DNA from: WQXF01 sp031552825
Lineage (GTDB): Bacteria > Bacillota > Clostridia > Christensenellales > Aristaeellaceae
Length of the DNA: 64,000 nucleotides
Assembly: GCA_031552825.1 (NCBI GenBank)
Contig: JAVBMD010000012.1
Span: forward strand, 1-64,000
Direction of reading: 5' to 3'
The first letter of the stretch is position 1. Every line of letters begins with the position of its first letter. Below, piece by piece: positions 34,993-42,290 of this stretch. The notes beneath the pieces are model-generated. The model ran no database searches, was not told where the DNA came from, and saw only the letters and a list, made by a program, of their open reading frames with translations. The position numbers were made by a program, and so were the translations under genes.

Positions 34993-36327
34993 ATGCATTC
35001 CATCACGCGCAGGCTTTTCTCCGCCGCGCTGGCGGTACATCTTCTGCTCGCAAGCGCGGCCAGCGCCGAGATTTCGCTCCCGGATACATCGCTGCAACAG
35101 GCTGCCATCGATGCGCTAAGCAAGGCCGATGCCCGCGAGCAGGGCATGCGCATTGCGGTGGTAGCGGTCGACATGCACGGGCGCGTGCTGGTTATGGCCG
35201 ACAACGCAGGCGGCGACATGCCCATGGCGCTGACCGCCCGCGCCACACCGGGGCGCACGCTGACGCCGCTGACCGGGCTGGCGGCGCTTGCGCAGGGCAG
35301 CGTCACGCCCGAGGAGCGCATCAGCGACCTTGGCGCCTTTGATCGCTATGACAAGACCGATCCGCCCCGTTGCTGGACCGACCGGCCGGAACTTCACGCC
35401 AACCTAGACTTCGTTGACGCGCTGCGCTACGGCTGCGATTATTACTTCTTTGAGATTGCCTCGCGCACCGGCGCGGAGCCTTGGGCAATGATGGCGCAGG
35501 CGCTAGGGCTGGATCGACCCAGCGGTCTAAACCTTCCCGGCGAGGCAGTCGGCGTACTGGCCACGCCAAAGAACCTATACGACCCTGCGCTGCCGGTGGC
35601 GGCGCAGCCTACCGTATACCCGGCACAGGTTCAGGCCTCCATCGCGCAGCACCTGCGGTTGCAAGCGAAGGGCGGCGGCCTCTCGCCAAGCGACGAGGCG
35701 ATTAACGCCTGCACCGAAGCGCTGATGCATATGTCCCTCGATTACTCGCAAGAGCATTGGGTGAAAGCCATCCGCGGCATCCTTGAGCGCGACTTAGCCT
35801 TCCCTGAATCGATCCGCTATACGCAGGCCTGCATCGGCCCGATCTACCTGTGGCTCAACGACATCAAGTGGGGCGGCACGCAAACCGTCGAGGCAGCGGT
35901 GGGCAACTCCTTCACGCAGGTAACACCGGTCGCCATGGCGCGTTACTACGCGGCGCTGGCCAACGGCGGCACGGTATACGATCTTTCGCTGGCGCAAGAC
36001 GCCGCCAATCCGCCCGTCGTCGCGCTGGATCTCACCGATGTGATCGGCCCGTATCTGCCGCACGTGCGTGACGGGCTGCGCGGCATAACCGACGCCACCG
36101 GCCATGCAGGCAAAACCTTTATGGATTTTACATACCGCGCACAAATCGGCTGCATGCTCGTGCAGAGCCAATCACCGGAGACGGGCATGGGCGGCGCCAC
36201 TTGGGCGGTGGGTTTCGTACCCAACGAAAATCCTGAAATCGCCGTAGTGGTCCTGTCGCTCAACGCGCCGGATGTGACGTATGTCGGCAGCGTATTCCGC
36301 GATGTGGCAGAGGCGTGCTTTCGGTAG
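34993..36327 (+). CDS. Secreted PBP2-like transpeptidase homologue lacking catalytic motifs
   Basis: The 444-residue protein has a signal peptide (cleavage near ASAAS). The fold order follows the transpeptidase domain of class B PBPs: RIAVVAVDMHGRVLVMADN, PGRTLTPLTGLAALAQG, a Cys-Asp-Tyr-Tyr-Phe helix, GLDRPSGLNLPGEAVG, and AVGNSFTQVTPVAMARYYAALANGG. However, the SxxK tetrad (PGSTFK in active enzymes) is PGRTLT, so both Ser and Lys are gone. The SxN motif is replaced by YGCDYYF, and no KTG is seen (HAGKTFMDF and AQIGCML occupy the region). It is a full-length reading frame with a good GGAGG, so it is maintained and probably a non-enzymatic relative. Confidence 0.75.
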   Translation: MHSITRRLFSAALAVHLLLASAASAEISLPDTSLQQAAIDALSKADAREQGMRIAVVAVDMHGRVLVMADNAGGDMPMALTARATPGRTLTPLTGLAALAQGSVTPEERISDLGAFDRYDKTDPPRCWTDRPELHANLDFVDALRYGCDYYFFEIASRTGAEPWAMMAQALGLDRPSGLNLPGEAVGVLATPKNLYDPALPVAAQPTVYPAQVQASIAQHLRLQAKGGGLSPSDEAINACTEALMHMSLDYSQEHWVKAIRGILERDLAFPESIRYTQACIGPIYLWLNDIKWGGTQTVEAAVGNSFTQVTPVAMARYYAALANGGTVYDLSLAQDAANPPVVALDLTDVIGPYLPHVRDGLRGITDATGHAGKTFMDFTYRAQIGCMLVQSQSPETGMGGATWAVGFVPNENPEIAVVVLSLNAPDVTYVGSVFRDVAEACFR

Positions 36328-36345
36328 ACCGTCGTACCGATTGAT

Positions 36346-36374
36346 TTTACATTTTGTTCCATTTTGTGCATACT
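36346..36374 (+). promoter_or_regulatory. Promoter of the secreted protein at 36410
   Basis: TTTACA (36346-36351), 17 bp, CATACT (36369-36374), preceded by TGTG at the extended -10 position. The predicted start near 36381 is 29 nt before the ATG. Confidence 0.5.
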
Positions 36375-36409
36375 GTCTTCATCCGGAAATTTTTCTAAGG
36401 AGAATCGAC

Positions 36410-37504
36410 ATGAAAATACGGATGGGCGCGCTGCTGCTGCTCCTGTTGCTGCCGCTGGCCTGTGCCGCGCAGGCGAATGCATGGGATTTCGTACATACCG
36501 CCATACGGATTTCCACGCCGGCGCAGATCGAGGAGCTGCTTGAGACAAGCGGCTGCGACTTCGGCAAAATGCAGGAAGAACCCAGCGCTTACTACTTCGA
36601 GAAACCAACGGTTTGGGGCCTGTCGGCGAAAGCCCTCGTGCTCCTTGAGATGCCGTACCCTGAGTTGACTGGCTTTTATTGCAACGTGATATTCGACGCG
36701 CCCGCAGGCAGCAACTTGGGAAACCCCGGTGAAGCTTACGCTGCCTTGTCAGACATGTTTCGCAAAAAATACGGTAAACCTTCCGATGTCACCCAAACCG
36801 TCGAGGAAAGAACATCCCTCTGGCATTTTCAAGATGCGCTTGTCACCCTAACCTGGTGGATAAACCCCGATACAGGACTGCCAGAAACCCGATGCGCATT
36901 CGCGGGTACACGGGGCGATCCCGACAGTCCCCGCGCGCAAACGCGCTCCTTTCCCTTCGAGCCGCTGGCCTTGTTGACACCCCCCGAAGCAGCAACCGCC
37001 TTCTCGGTGCTGAAAGTCTCGCCGGGTATGACGCAAGCACAGGTAATCGCCGCCATGGGGCACGAGCCCGATTCGATCAAGTTGAACGCGCTGGTGTATG
37101 CCAACCAGCGCGTTGCGCTTCATTACGCCCACATCGCTTATCGCTTTTTAATGGACGCCGATACCCTTGACAGCGTGCTGATTCAGTTCATCGTCGACGA
37201 AGAAGCGCCTGATGAATGCATCGAGGATTATGCAATGCTCAAAGCCGTGCTCACCGGTTACCACGGCTCGCCGCTGCAGGACAACACAACCTGGGACAAC
37301 GAGCGATACAAAAACAACCCCGCAGAGCATAGCAAGGCGCTGCGCGCGGGGGATGTTTCCTATGACGCGCTCTGGCAGGTTGGCGAGACACGGATCATGC
37401 TCAATCTCTTTCTGGAAAACGACCAAATCACCCACTCGCTGCTATATTTCTTTAACCCCGATACGGCGCCCGCGCCGCTACTCCCCCTCCGGCAGACAAA
37501 CTAG
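36410..37504 (+). CDS. Secreted protein of unknown function, two-lobed
   Basis: The 364-residue protein has a signal peptide (MKIRMGALLLLLLLPLACAA). Two similar halves each resemble small alpha/beta lobes: one around TPAQIEELLETSGCDFGKM, the other around VSPGMTQAQVIAAMGHEPDSI. The latter pattern (GMT..QV...MG.P) recalls the SmpA/BamE fold, but I do not claim homology. The ATG at 36410 follows AAGGAG. The 3' end overlaps the convergent ymxH gene by 27 bp. No cysteine-based lipobox follows the signal. Confidence 0.65.
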   Translation: MKIRMGALLLLLLLPLACAAQANAWDFVHTAIRISTPAQIEELLETSGCDFGKMQEEPSAYYFEKPTVWGLSAKALVLLEMPYPELTGFYCNVIFDAPAGSNLGNPGEAYAALSDMFRKKYGKPSDVTQTVEERTSLWHFQDALVTLTWWINPDTGLPETRCAFAGTRGDPDSPRAQTRSFPFEPLALLTPPEAATAFSVLKVSPGMTQAQVIAAMGHEPDSIKLNALVYANQRVALHYAHIAYRFLMDADTLDSVLIQFIVDEEAPDECIEDYAMLKAVLTGYHGSPLQDNTTWDNERYKNNPAEHSKALRAGDVSYDALWQVGETRIMLNLFLENDQITHSLLYFFNPDTAPAPLLPLRQTN

Positions 37505-37720
37505 CACCACGTCGTCGCCAATCTTCTGGATCAGCGACCACGGGATGACGATACCGGTGCGCTCACCCTTGAGCAGGTTGCCCACGCTGAACGAACCGGG
37601 CACGACGATGGCATCCACGCAGCCATCCTGCGCGCAAAACTCTAGGTCGATCACCTTGCCCAGCGAACGGCCATCGGGCACGTTGATGACTTCCTTGGTC
37701 TTGAGTTCCGAAAGGCTCAT
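37478..37720 (-). CDS. ymxH: YlmC/YmxH family sporulation protein (PRC-barrel)
   Basis: The 80-residue single PRC-barrel protein reads MSLSELKTKEVINVPDGRSLGKVIDLEF, with the GIVIPWSLIQKIGDDVVLV ending typical of YlmC/YmxH. In many Clostridia this gene directly follows sigG. Here it is separated from sigG by about 1.8 kb that holds a toxin-antitoxin pair and a secreted protein. It has GGAGG 6 nt before the ATG. Confidence 0.9.
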   Translation of the reverse strand: MSLSELKTKEVINVPDGRSLGKVIDLEFCAQDGCVDAIVVPGSFSVGNLLKGERTGIVIPWSLIQKIGDDVVLVCLPEGE

Positions 37721-37790
37721 GGCGCTCCCTCCCCTTTCGACATACTATGCAGGCAGGGGGCGAGGGTTTCCGCTGTATCGGGAATCCAGC

Positions 37791-38090
37791 TTAATACAAC
37801 ACGCTCCTGTAATCGCGGGCAGCGGGCAATACACGGATGATCGAAACAAACTCCGCATCGACTTTATAAAAGATCAGAAAACTTTCCACCGTCAAAAAGC
37901 GCATCGTATCGCGCTGCCAACGCTTTTCGCGCTGCAATGGACCGCTCTCCGGAAAGTCTCGCAGCTGCTCTGCTCGCTCAATGATGCCCAGCACCACACG
38001 CACAGCGGCTTCGGGATCGTCGTCCTCGATATAACGCTTGATCGCATCCAAATCCTCATGCGCCTTGGGCGTCCAATGCAGCCGGGGCAT
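37791..38090 (-). CDS. ParE/RelE-type toxin
   Basis: The 99-residue toxin of the ParE/RelE superfamily reads MPRLHWTPKAHEDLDAIKRYI, then a helical hairpin, FPESGPLQ, and FLIFYKVDAEFVSIIRVLPAARDYRSVLY. Members either block gyrase (ParE) or cleave mRNA on the ribosome (RelE). The LPAARDY ending fits the ParE side, which remains inference. It follows the antitoxin by 3 bp and may be co-translated. Confidence 0.88.
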   Translation of the reverse strand: MPRLHWTPKAHEDLDAIKRYIEDDDPEAAVRVVLGIIERAEQLRDFPESGPLQREKRWQRDTMRFLTVESFLIFYKVDAEFVSIIRVLPAARDYRSVLY

Positions 38091-38093
38091 CGC

Positions 38094-38342
38094 TCACACC
38101 CCCAGCTTCGCGCGCAGCTCTTCGGTCGACAGCCAATCCGCTTCCTTCCGAACCGAAGCCTCGCCCTCGGCCAGCTTGGCGAACAGCTCGAGCTTGGCCT
38201 GCTGCTTTTCGTATGTCTCCATATCCAGCAGAACATACTTGCCGTGGCCATTCCGCGTCAAATAGACCGGACGACCATCGACGCAATCCCGAAGCACCTC
38301 ACCGTAGTTGCGCAGATCCGTAACCGGCTTAATGATTGCCAT
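38094..38342 (-). CDS. Phd/YefM-type antitoxin
   Basis: The 82-residue antitoxin has an N-terminal DNA-binding fold (MAIIKPVTDLRNYGEVL, VYLTRNGHGKYVLLDMETYE) and a C-terminal toxin-neutralising tail (WLSTEELRAKLGV). The ATG at 38342 has GAGG 8 nt upstream; a GTG at 38351 is less likely. It should repress its own promoter just upstream. Confidence 0.88.
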   Translation of the reverse strand: MAIIKPVTDLRNYGEVLRDCVDGRPVYLTRNGHGKYVLLDMETYEKQQAKLELFAKLAEGEASVRKEADWLSTEELRAKLGV

Positions 38343-38360
38343 GTCGCTCACCTCACCAAC

Positions 38361-38389
38361 ATTGTAGCATAATTCGTCGACGAATCCAA
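38361..38389 (-). promoter_or_regulatory. Toxin-antitoxin promoter with palindromic operator
   Basis: The minus strand reads TTGGAT (38384-38389), 17 bp, TACAAT (38361-38366). The spacer contains the perfect 14-bp palindrome ATTCGTCGACGAAT (38372-38385). An operator at this place would allow antitoxin-mediated autorepression. Confidence 0.7.
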
Positions 38390-38412
38390 CAGCATCACGG
38401 GCTTAAAAGTTT

Positions 38413-38457
38413 AAAAGGGCTGTCGTGCTGGCATTGTTCCAGCACGACAGCCCCATC
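38413..38457 (-). terminator. Terminator of the secreted protein gene at 38477
   Basis: GGGCTGTCGTGCTGG (38417-38431) pairs with its exact reverse complement (38439-38453). On the minus strand TTTTAAACTTTT follows. An almost identical copy lies at 39413-39460. Confidence 0.88.
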
Positions 38458-38476
38458 TTTTGCATCGACCCTTTTG

Positions 38477-39079
38477 TCAGGGCAACCGGAACGAGCGCAA
38501 CATGGTATATTTTGCCACCGAATCATCCTGCACTTCAGCAAATAGCGTGCAGTTCATGATCTCCCCATTCTCCAGCTTTCTATCATAACGCTTCCGGTAC
38601 ATTTGGTCGTCATCCAACGCTATGCCTTCCACCTGGTTCTGCAGTTCCTCAATGCTCATACCCACTTCGACGCCAAACGGCCCAATGATTCCCGGCACAT
38701 TAACGGCAAGTGTGCCCGCCGGGAAGTCCATCGCGGCCAGCTGATCTGCCGACAGTTCCGCCAGCGTTTCGCGCGTAGCGAGCACCTCGGGATCATTCAA
38801 GACAGCGATGATATCGAAATTCTCGAAACGAAACCACAAGGTTATAAAAGGCGATTTATCCTCCGCCTCCACGCCGGAGATACGAACCTCCCGGTTTGTC
38901 AGACCATGCTCCTTCCAAAGCGCGTAGAGTTCTGACGAGGTATAGGAAAAGAAATCTTTGCCGTCGAGCAACATACCGTAATCGGCGGTTGTGGCCAGCA
39001 TCGGATTCTCGGCCGATACTGAACCGGATAGGGTGGTCAACAACAGCACGCAAAGTAAGATGGACAAAAATGTACGCAA
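38477..39079 (-). CDS. Secreted protein of unknown function
   Basis: The 200-residue protein has a signal peptide (MRTFLSILLCVLLLTTLSGS, cleavage near VSA). The mature part is acidic with a possible helical GVEVGMSIEELQNQVEGI motif near 140-157 that recalls the GMT..QV block of the protein at 36410. Translation appears to start at a TTG (39079) preceded by GGAGG 8 nt away. The gene is bracketed by two near-identical hairpins and lies inside the usual sigG-ymxH interval. I do not recognise the family. Confidence 0.65.
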   Translation of the reverse strand: MRTFLSILLCVLLLTTLSGSVSAENPMLATTADYGMLLDGKDFFSYTSSELYALWKEHGLTNREVRISGVEAEDKSPFITLWFRFENFDIIAVLNDPEVLATRETLAELSADQLAAMDFPAGTLAVNVPGIIGPFGVEVGMSIEELQNQVEGIALDDDQMYRKRYDRKLENGEIMNCTLFAEVQDDSVAKYTMLRSFRLP

Positions 39080-39478
39080 TTTGGCCGCCTCCTTTGTTTC
39101 GATGGATATTTATAAAACGGATGGATATCAGAAAACCATGCAAATTCAACCATTATTTTGTGTATATCTTACAGATTATTTCTTTTCAAGCGCACCGCAA
39201 TACAAGATCGATCCTTGAAACCAGTTAAAGGGGCTGTCGCGTTAGCGACGCCCCGGAACCCGAAAAAAACGAGCCTTGTCATATCGCCTTGGCTCGCTTT
39301 TTGTTGTAAGATTAGTTTGTGTACAATATGAGAGCTGACCGTTTGGTTTGTTTGCTCTACGCGTTTTCTCCGCTTTCTCTGCATTGTCCCTTGTTGCCTC
39401 GCGTCAAATTTGAAAAGGGGCTGTCGTGCTGGCATTTTTCCAGCACGACAGCCCCTTTTTGTATGCCGCCGAAGCGGT
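39080..39478. other. Intergenic region with several hairpins
   Basis: This 399-bp gap holds no convincing gene. It contains the hairpin GGGGCTGTCGCG/CGCGACGCCCC-like at 39229-39254, a plus-strand terminator-like hairpin (ACGAGCC/GGCTCG then TTTTTG) at 39267-39303, and the strong hairpin at 39417-39455. A plus-strand TACAAT near 39320 could serve a small RNA ending at that last hairpin. Base composition is lower in GC than the flanking genes. Confidence 0.5.
39413..39460 (-). terminator. Terminator of sigG (bidirectional hairpin)
   Basis: GGGGCTGTCGTGCTGG (39417-39432) pairs with its reverse complement (39440-39455). T-tracts occur on both strands (TTTTT at 39456 on plus; TTTTCAAATTT on minus). 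It lies 23 bp after the sigG stop. Confidence 0.88.
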
Positions 39479-40252
39479 TTACATAAACTTGCGCATGTGC
39501 TGCAGCGCGGTTTTCTCCAGCCGCGAAACCTGTGCCTGCGAAATGCCAATCTCGTTGGCTACTTCCATCTGCGTGCGGCCGTCGAAGAAACGCAGCTTGA
39601 GGATATGCTTCTCGCGCTCGCCGAGCCGATGCATCGCCTCGCGGATGGAGATCTCCTCCAGCCATAGTTCGTCGGCATGTTTATCGTCCTTGACCTGATC
39701 CATAATGTAAAGCGCGTCTCCCCCGTCGCTATAGACCGGCTCGAACAGCGAGACCGGATCCTGTATCGCCTCTAGCGCGAACACCACATCCTCGGCGGGC
39801 AGTTGCATCGCTTTGGCCAGCTCGTTCACGGTGGGCTCGCGCCCTAGCTCCGAAGCCATGCGATCACGCGCCTGCAGCGCCTTATAGGCGATGTCGCGCA
39901 GCGAACGGCTGACACGGATGGCGTTGTTATCGCGCAGATACCGGCGGATTTCGCCGATAATCATCGGCACCGCGTAGGTGGAGAAGCGCACGTTATGCGA
40001 TACGTCAAAGTTGTCCAGCGCCTTGATGAGTCCAATGCATCCTACCTGAAAAAGATCGTCTACGTTCTCGCCACGGTTGTTGAAGCGCTGAATCACGCTG
40101 AGCACCAGGCGCAGATTGCCTCGAATAAATTCCTCGCGCGCCACCAGATCGCCGCCATGCACCAAAGGAAAAAGCTCTCGCATCCGCTCGTTGGAAAGCA
40201 CCGGCAGCGTGGAGGTGTCCACGCCGCAAATCTCGACTTTGTTGAGCGCCAT
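39479..40252 (-). CDS. sigG: Late forespore sigma factor SigG
   Basis: The 257-residue sigma-70 family factor starts MALNKVEICGVDTSTLPVLS, the N-terminus typical of SigG. Region 2 has ENVDDLFQVGCIGLIKALDNFD and FSTYAVPMIIGEIRRYLRDN. Region 3 has GREPTVNELAKAM, and region 4 the HTH TQMEVANEIGISQAQVSRLEK. It directs late forespore transcription after engulfment. It lies 84 bp after sigE and has a SigF-like promoter in that gap. Confidence 0.96.
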   Translation of the reverse strand: MALNKVEICGVDTSTLPVLSNERMRELFPLVHGGDLVAREEFIRGNLRLVLSVIQRFNNRGENVDDLFQVGCIGLIKALDNFDVSHNVRFSTYAVPMIIGEIRRYLRDNNAIRVSRSLRDIAYKALQARDRMASELGREPTVNELAKAMQLPAEDVVFALEAIQDPVSLFEPVYSDGGDALYIMDQVKDDKHADELWLEEISIREAMHRLGEREKHILKLRFFDGRTQMEVANEIGISQAQVSRLEKTALQHMRKFM

Positions 40253-40282
40253 CTCTGTTCCCTCCGTTCAACCGGATGGAAC

Positions 40283-40312
40283 CATTATTGCCCCGCGCAT
40301 GGGGATTTATTC
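40283..40312 (-). promoter_or_regulatory. SigF-type forespore promoter before sigG
   Basis: The minus strand reads GAATA (40308-40312), 15 bp, GGCAATAATG (40283-40292). This matches the SigF consensus as I know it (GHATR-N15-GGHRARAHTR) with one mismatch. Forespore control of sigG is expected from Bacillus. Confidence 0.55.
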
Positions 40313-40336
40313 GGTCAAAAGGCGTCCGGCGGACGT

Positions 40337-41116
40337 TTAGCCGAGGCGCGCCATCTCCTTTTGCAGGCGGCCGAGGATGCGCTTTTCGAGGCGGGAAATG
40401 TAGGATTGAGAGATGCCCATAATGTCGGCCACCTCCTTCTGCGTCTTTTCCGCGCCACCGTGCAGGCCGAAGCGCAGCTCCATAATGCTCTTTTCCCGAT
40501 CCGACAGCCGCATCAGTGCCGAGGCCAGCAGCTGCTTCTCTACGCCCTCCTCGATGGACTTGTAAACCATGTCGCCCTCGGTACCCAAGATGTCGGAGAG
40601 CAGCAGCTCGTTTCCGTCCCAATCGGTGTTGAGCGGTTCATCGAGCGAAACCTCCATCTTGGTGCGGTTGTTGCGCCGCAAAAACATCAGAATCTCGTTC
40701 TCGATGCAGCGCGAGGCGTAAGTCGCCAGCTTGATGCGCTTATCGGGATCGAAGGTGTTGACGGCCTTGATGAGGCCGATGGTACCGATGGAGATCAAAT
40801 CCTCGATGCCCACACCGGTATTTTCAAACTTACGGGCGATGTATACCACCAGCCGCAGATTGCGCTCGATGAGCAGGCTGCGCACCGCCGGGTCGCGCTC
40901 CTTTAGCTTAACGACCAGCACTTCCTCCTCCTCGCGCGTCAGCGGCGCGGGCAACGCGTCGCTGCCGCCGATGTATTCCACGCTCCCCCGCGTCACCCGC
41001 GCGATCAGCGCTAACGCGCGGACGCGGAAGCGCGAGGGGCTCTCCCATCTCTCGTATGGCTCCTGCGCCAACTCCATGCCACGCCTCCTTCTTTGCTCGG
41101 GATAATCATCGTACAT
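40337..41116 (-). CDS. sigE: Early mother-cell sigma factor, pro-SigE
   Basis: The 259-residue (or 246) pro-sigma factor has an N-terminal prosequence before VEYIGGSDALPAPLTREEE, as in SigE. Region 2 is GVGIEDLISIGTIGLIKAVNTFD with IKLATYASRCIENEILMFLRR. Region 4 is EKTQKEVADIMGISQSYISRLEK. SpoIIGA, encoded 31 bp upstream, should remove the prosequence at the septum. Two ATG codons, 41116 and 41077, both carry a well-spaced GGAGG, so the true start is open. The longer form adds 13 residues that are Arg-rich. Confidence 0.95.
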   Translation of the reverse strand: MYDDYPEQRRRRGMELAQEPYERWESPSRFRVRALALIARVTRGSVEYIGGSDALPAPLTREEEEVLVVKLKERDPAVRSLLIERNLRLVVYIARKFENTGVGIEDLISIGTIGLIKAVNTFDPDKRIKLATYASRCIENEILMFLRRNNRTKMEVSLDEPLNTDWDGNELLLSDILGTEGDMVYKSIEEGVEKQLLASALMRLSDREKSIMELRFGLHGGAEKTQKEVADIMGISQSYISRLEKRILGRLQKEMARLG

Positions 41117-41147
41117 CTTTGGTACCTCCCTTCGCTTGTACGCGCGG

Positions 41148-41930
41148 CTAGGCCGCTACCAGCGCCGCCGGAATCAGCGCCAGCGCCCCTTCCGGCATGG
41201 CGTGCAGGCCGATGGCCACCATGGCGCGCACCGGCTGCCAGACGCCTTGGCAGCGCACCTCCATGCTGCTGGGGCGAAAGCACATCAGCATGCGCGTCCC
41301 CCCGGTTGTAGCGGCGCAAACCAGCCGGAAGCCCGGTGGCAGCGTCTCCAAACGCGTTGGATCGCACCCCTCGGGCAGCAGCGAGCGCAGCAGCGCCTGC
41401 GGCACAATGACCACCGGCAAGCCGCTGAATGGCTCGGTGAGCAGATTGCCGGTGTCGACCAGCCCTTCCACCTCGGCATCAGCGTCGCCGTAGCGCAGGC
41501 GAATTTGCGCAAGGCGCACCTGCCTTGCCCTGCGCATACCCCGTCGCGCCGCCGCGCCCAAAGCCACCGCCAGCACCGCGCCCAGCGGCGCGATCAGCGG
41601 TAAGCCGCCCAATGCCTGCGCCAACGCGAACACCGTGCCGCCCATCAAAAACGTGACGGCGCACAGCAGCGCCACGGCGCGCAACAGATGCAGCCACCGG
41701 TGCCACCGCGCAGCCACACACAGCATGAGCGCGCTGGCTATCAGCGCCACAGGCAGGCTGCGTAGCGACGCCAGCCTCGGCAGGCAGGCGGCGGCAGCAT
41801 ACACAGCACCAAGCAGCGAGGCCAGCGCAATGCGCCAGATCCGCAGCGGACGCGCGCACCAGCGCAGCGCCACGCACAGCAGCGCCGCGTCCATGCAGGC
41901 ATTGAGCAACAGAAAGTTCTCCAGCCGCAC
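41148..41930 (-). CDS. spoIIGA: SpoIIGA, pro-SigE processing aspartic protease
   Basis: The 260-residue membrane protease has about five N-terminal transmembrane helices (LENFLLLNACMDAALLCVALRW onward to about residue 130). A cytoplasmic protease domain carries VEGLVDTGNLLTEPFSGLPV, with the catalytic Asp in DTGN near residue 163. It cleaves pro-SigE when activated by SpoIIR. The start is a GTG at 41930 preceded by GAGAGGCGGTGG. The open frame continues to 42161, but that part lies upstream of the promoter. Confidence 0.9.
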   Translation of the reverse strand: MRLENFLLLNACMDAALLCVALRWCARPLRIWRIALASLLGAVYAAAACLPRLASLRSLPVALIASALMLCVAARWHRWLHLLRAVALLCAVTFLMGGTVFALAQALGGLPLIAPLGAVLAVALGAAARRGMRRARQVRLAQIRLRYGDADAEVEGLVDTGNLLTEPFSGLPVVIVPQALLRSLLPEGCDPTRLETLPPGFRLVCAATTGGTRMLMCFRPSSMEVRCQGVWQPVRAMVAIGLHAMPEGALALIPAALVAA

Positions 41931-41993
41931 GCATCCACCGCCTCTCTCGCGCAGCGTCGCCTGCCGCAGGCGGTACGCTTGCCCCTGCCACAC

Positions 41994-42027
41994 ATTATAT
42001 TCAGATACCCCATGCGGATATGTTGAA
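41994..42027 (-). promoter_or_regulatory. Probable Spo0A-dependent promoter of spoIIGA-sigE
   Basis: The minus strand has TATAAT (41994-41999) and, exactly 22 bp upstream, TTCAAC (42022-42027). A 22-bp spacer is the known peculiarity of the Bacillus subtilis spoIIG promoter. The -35-like element overlaps TTCAACA (42021-42027), one base off the 0A box TTCGACA. A second near-box TGTCGAG (minus, 42062-42068) and an exact 0A box (42151-42157) lie further up. Confidence 0.65.
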
Positions 42028-42150
42028 CCGCGCGCAAAGAAAGTACGATTCCTGCCGCGCGCTCGACAGACTTTTGCGCCTTCGAGGAATTTTCCTCCAT
42101 TCCACAGCAATCGTATCGCAACGACTCTTTTGTTCCGTGGAGCGCGGCGG

Positions 42151-42157
42151 TTCGACA
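42151..42157 (+). promoter_or_regulatory. Exact 0A-box sequence
   Basis: TTCGACA (TGTCGAA on the minus strand) is the published core of the Spo0A binding site. It lies about 155 bp upstream of the spoIIGA -10. Seven-base matches occur by chance, so it is only supportive. The rest of 41931-42290 has no gene. Confidence 0.4.
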
Positions 42158-42215
42158 ACATTTAGTGGATATGCGCGGCATTCTACACAATAGGATGTGG
42201 ATGGCGCGAAAAGGG

Positions 42216-42285
42216 CATAAAAAAAGACCGCCGGAGTGGTGGAAGGATCAGAATCCCTCCATCGCCCCGGCAGCCCCTTTCAAGA
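42216..42285 (-). terminator. Terminator of the rpsB-tsf-pyrH cluster
   Basis: An imperfect long hairpin around CCGGAGTGGTGGA and TCCATCGCCCCGG ends, on the minus strand, with TCTTTTTTTATG. It begins directly after the pyrH stop. No frr gene follows, although frr commonly does. Confidence 0.7.
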
Positions 42286-42290
42286 CAAGC

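Noticed and set aside
34993..36327. PBP2-like gene as a pseudogene
   Set aside because: The frame is intact over 444 codons with signal peptide and ribosome site, so loss of catalytic motifs does not mean loss of function.
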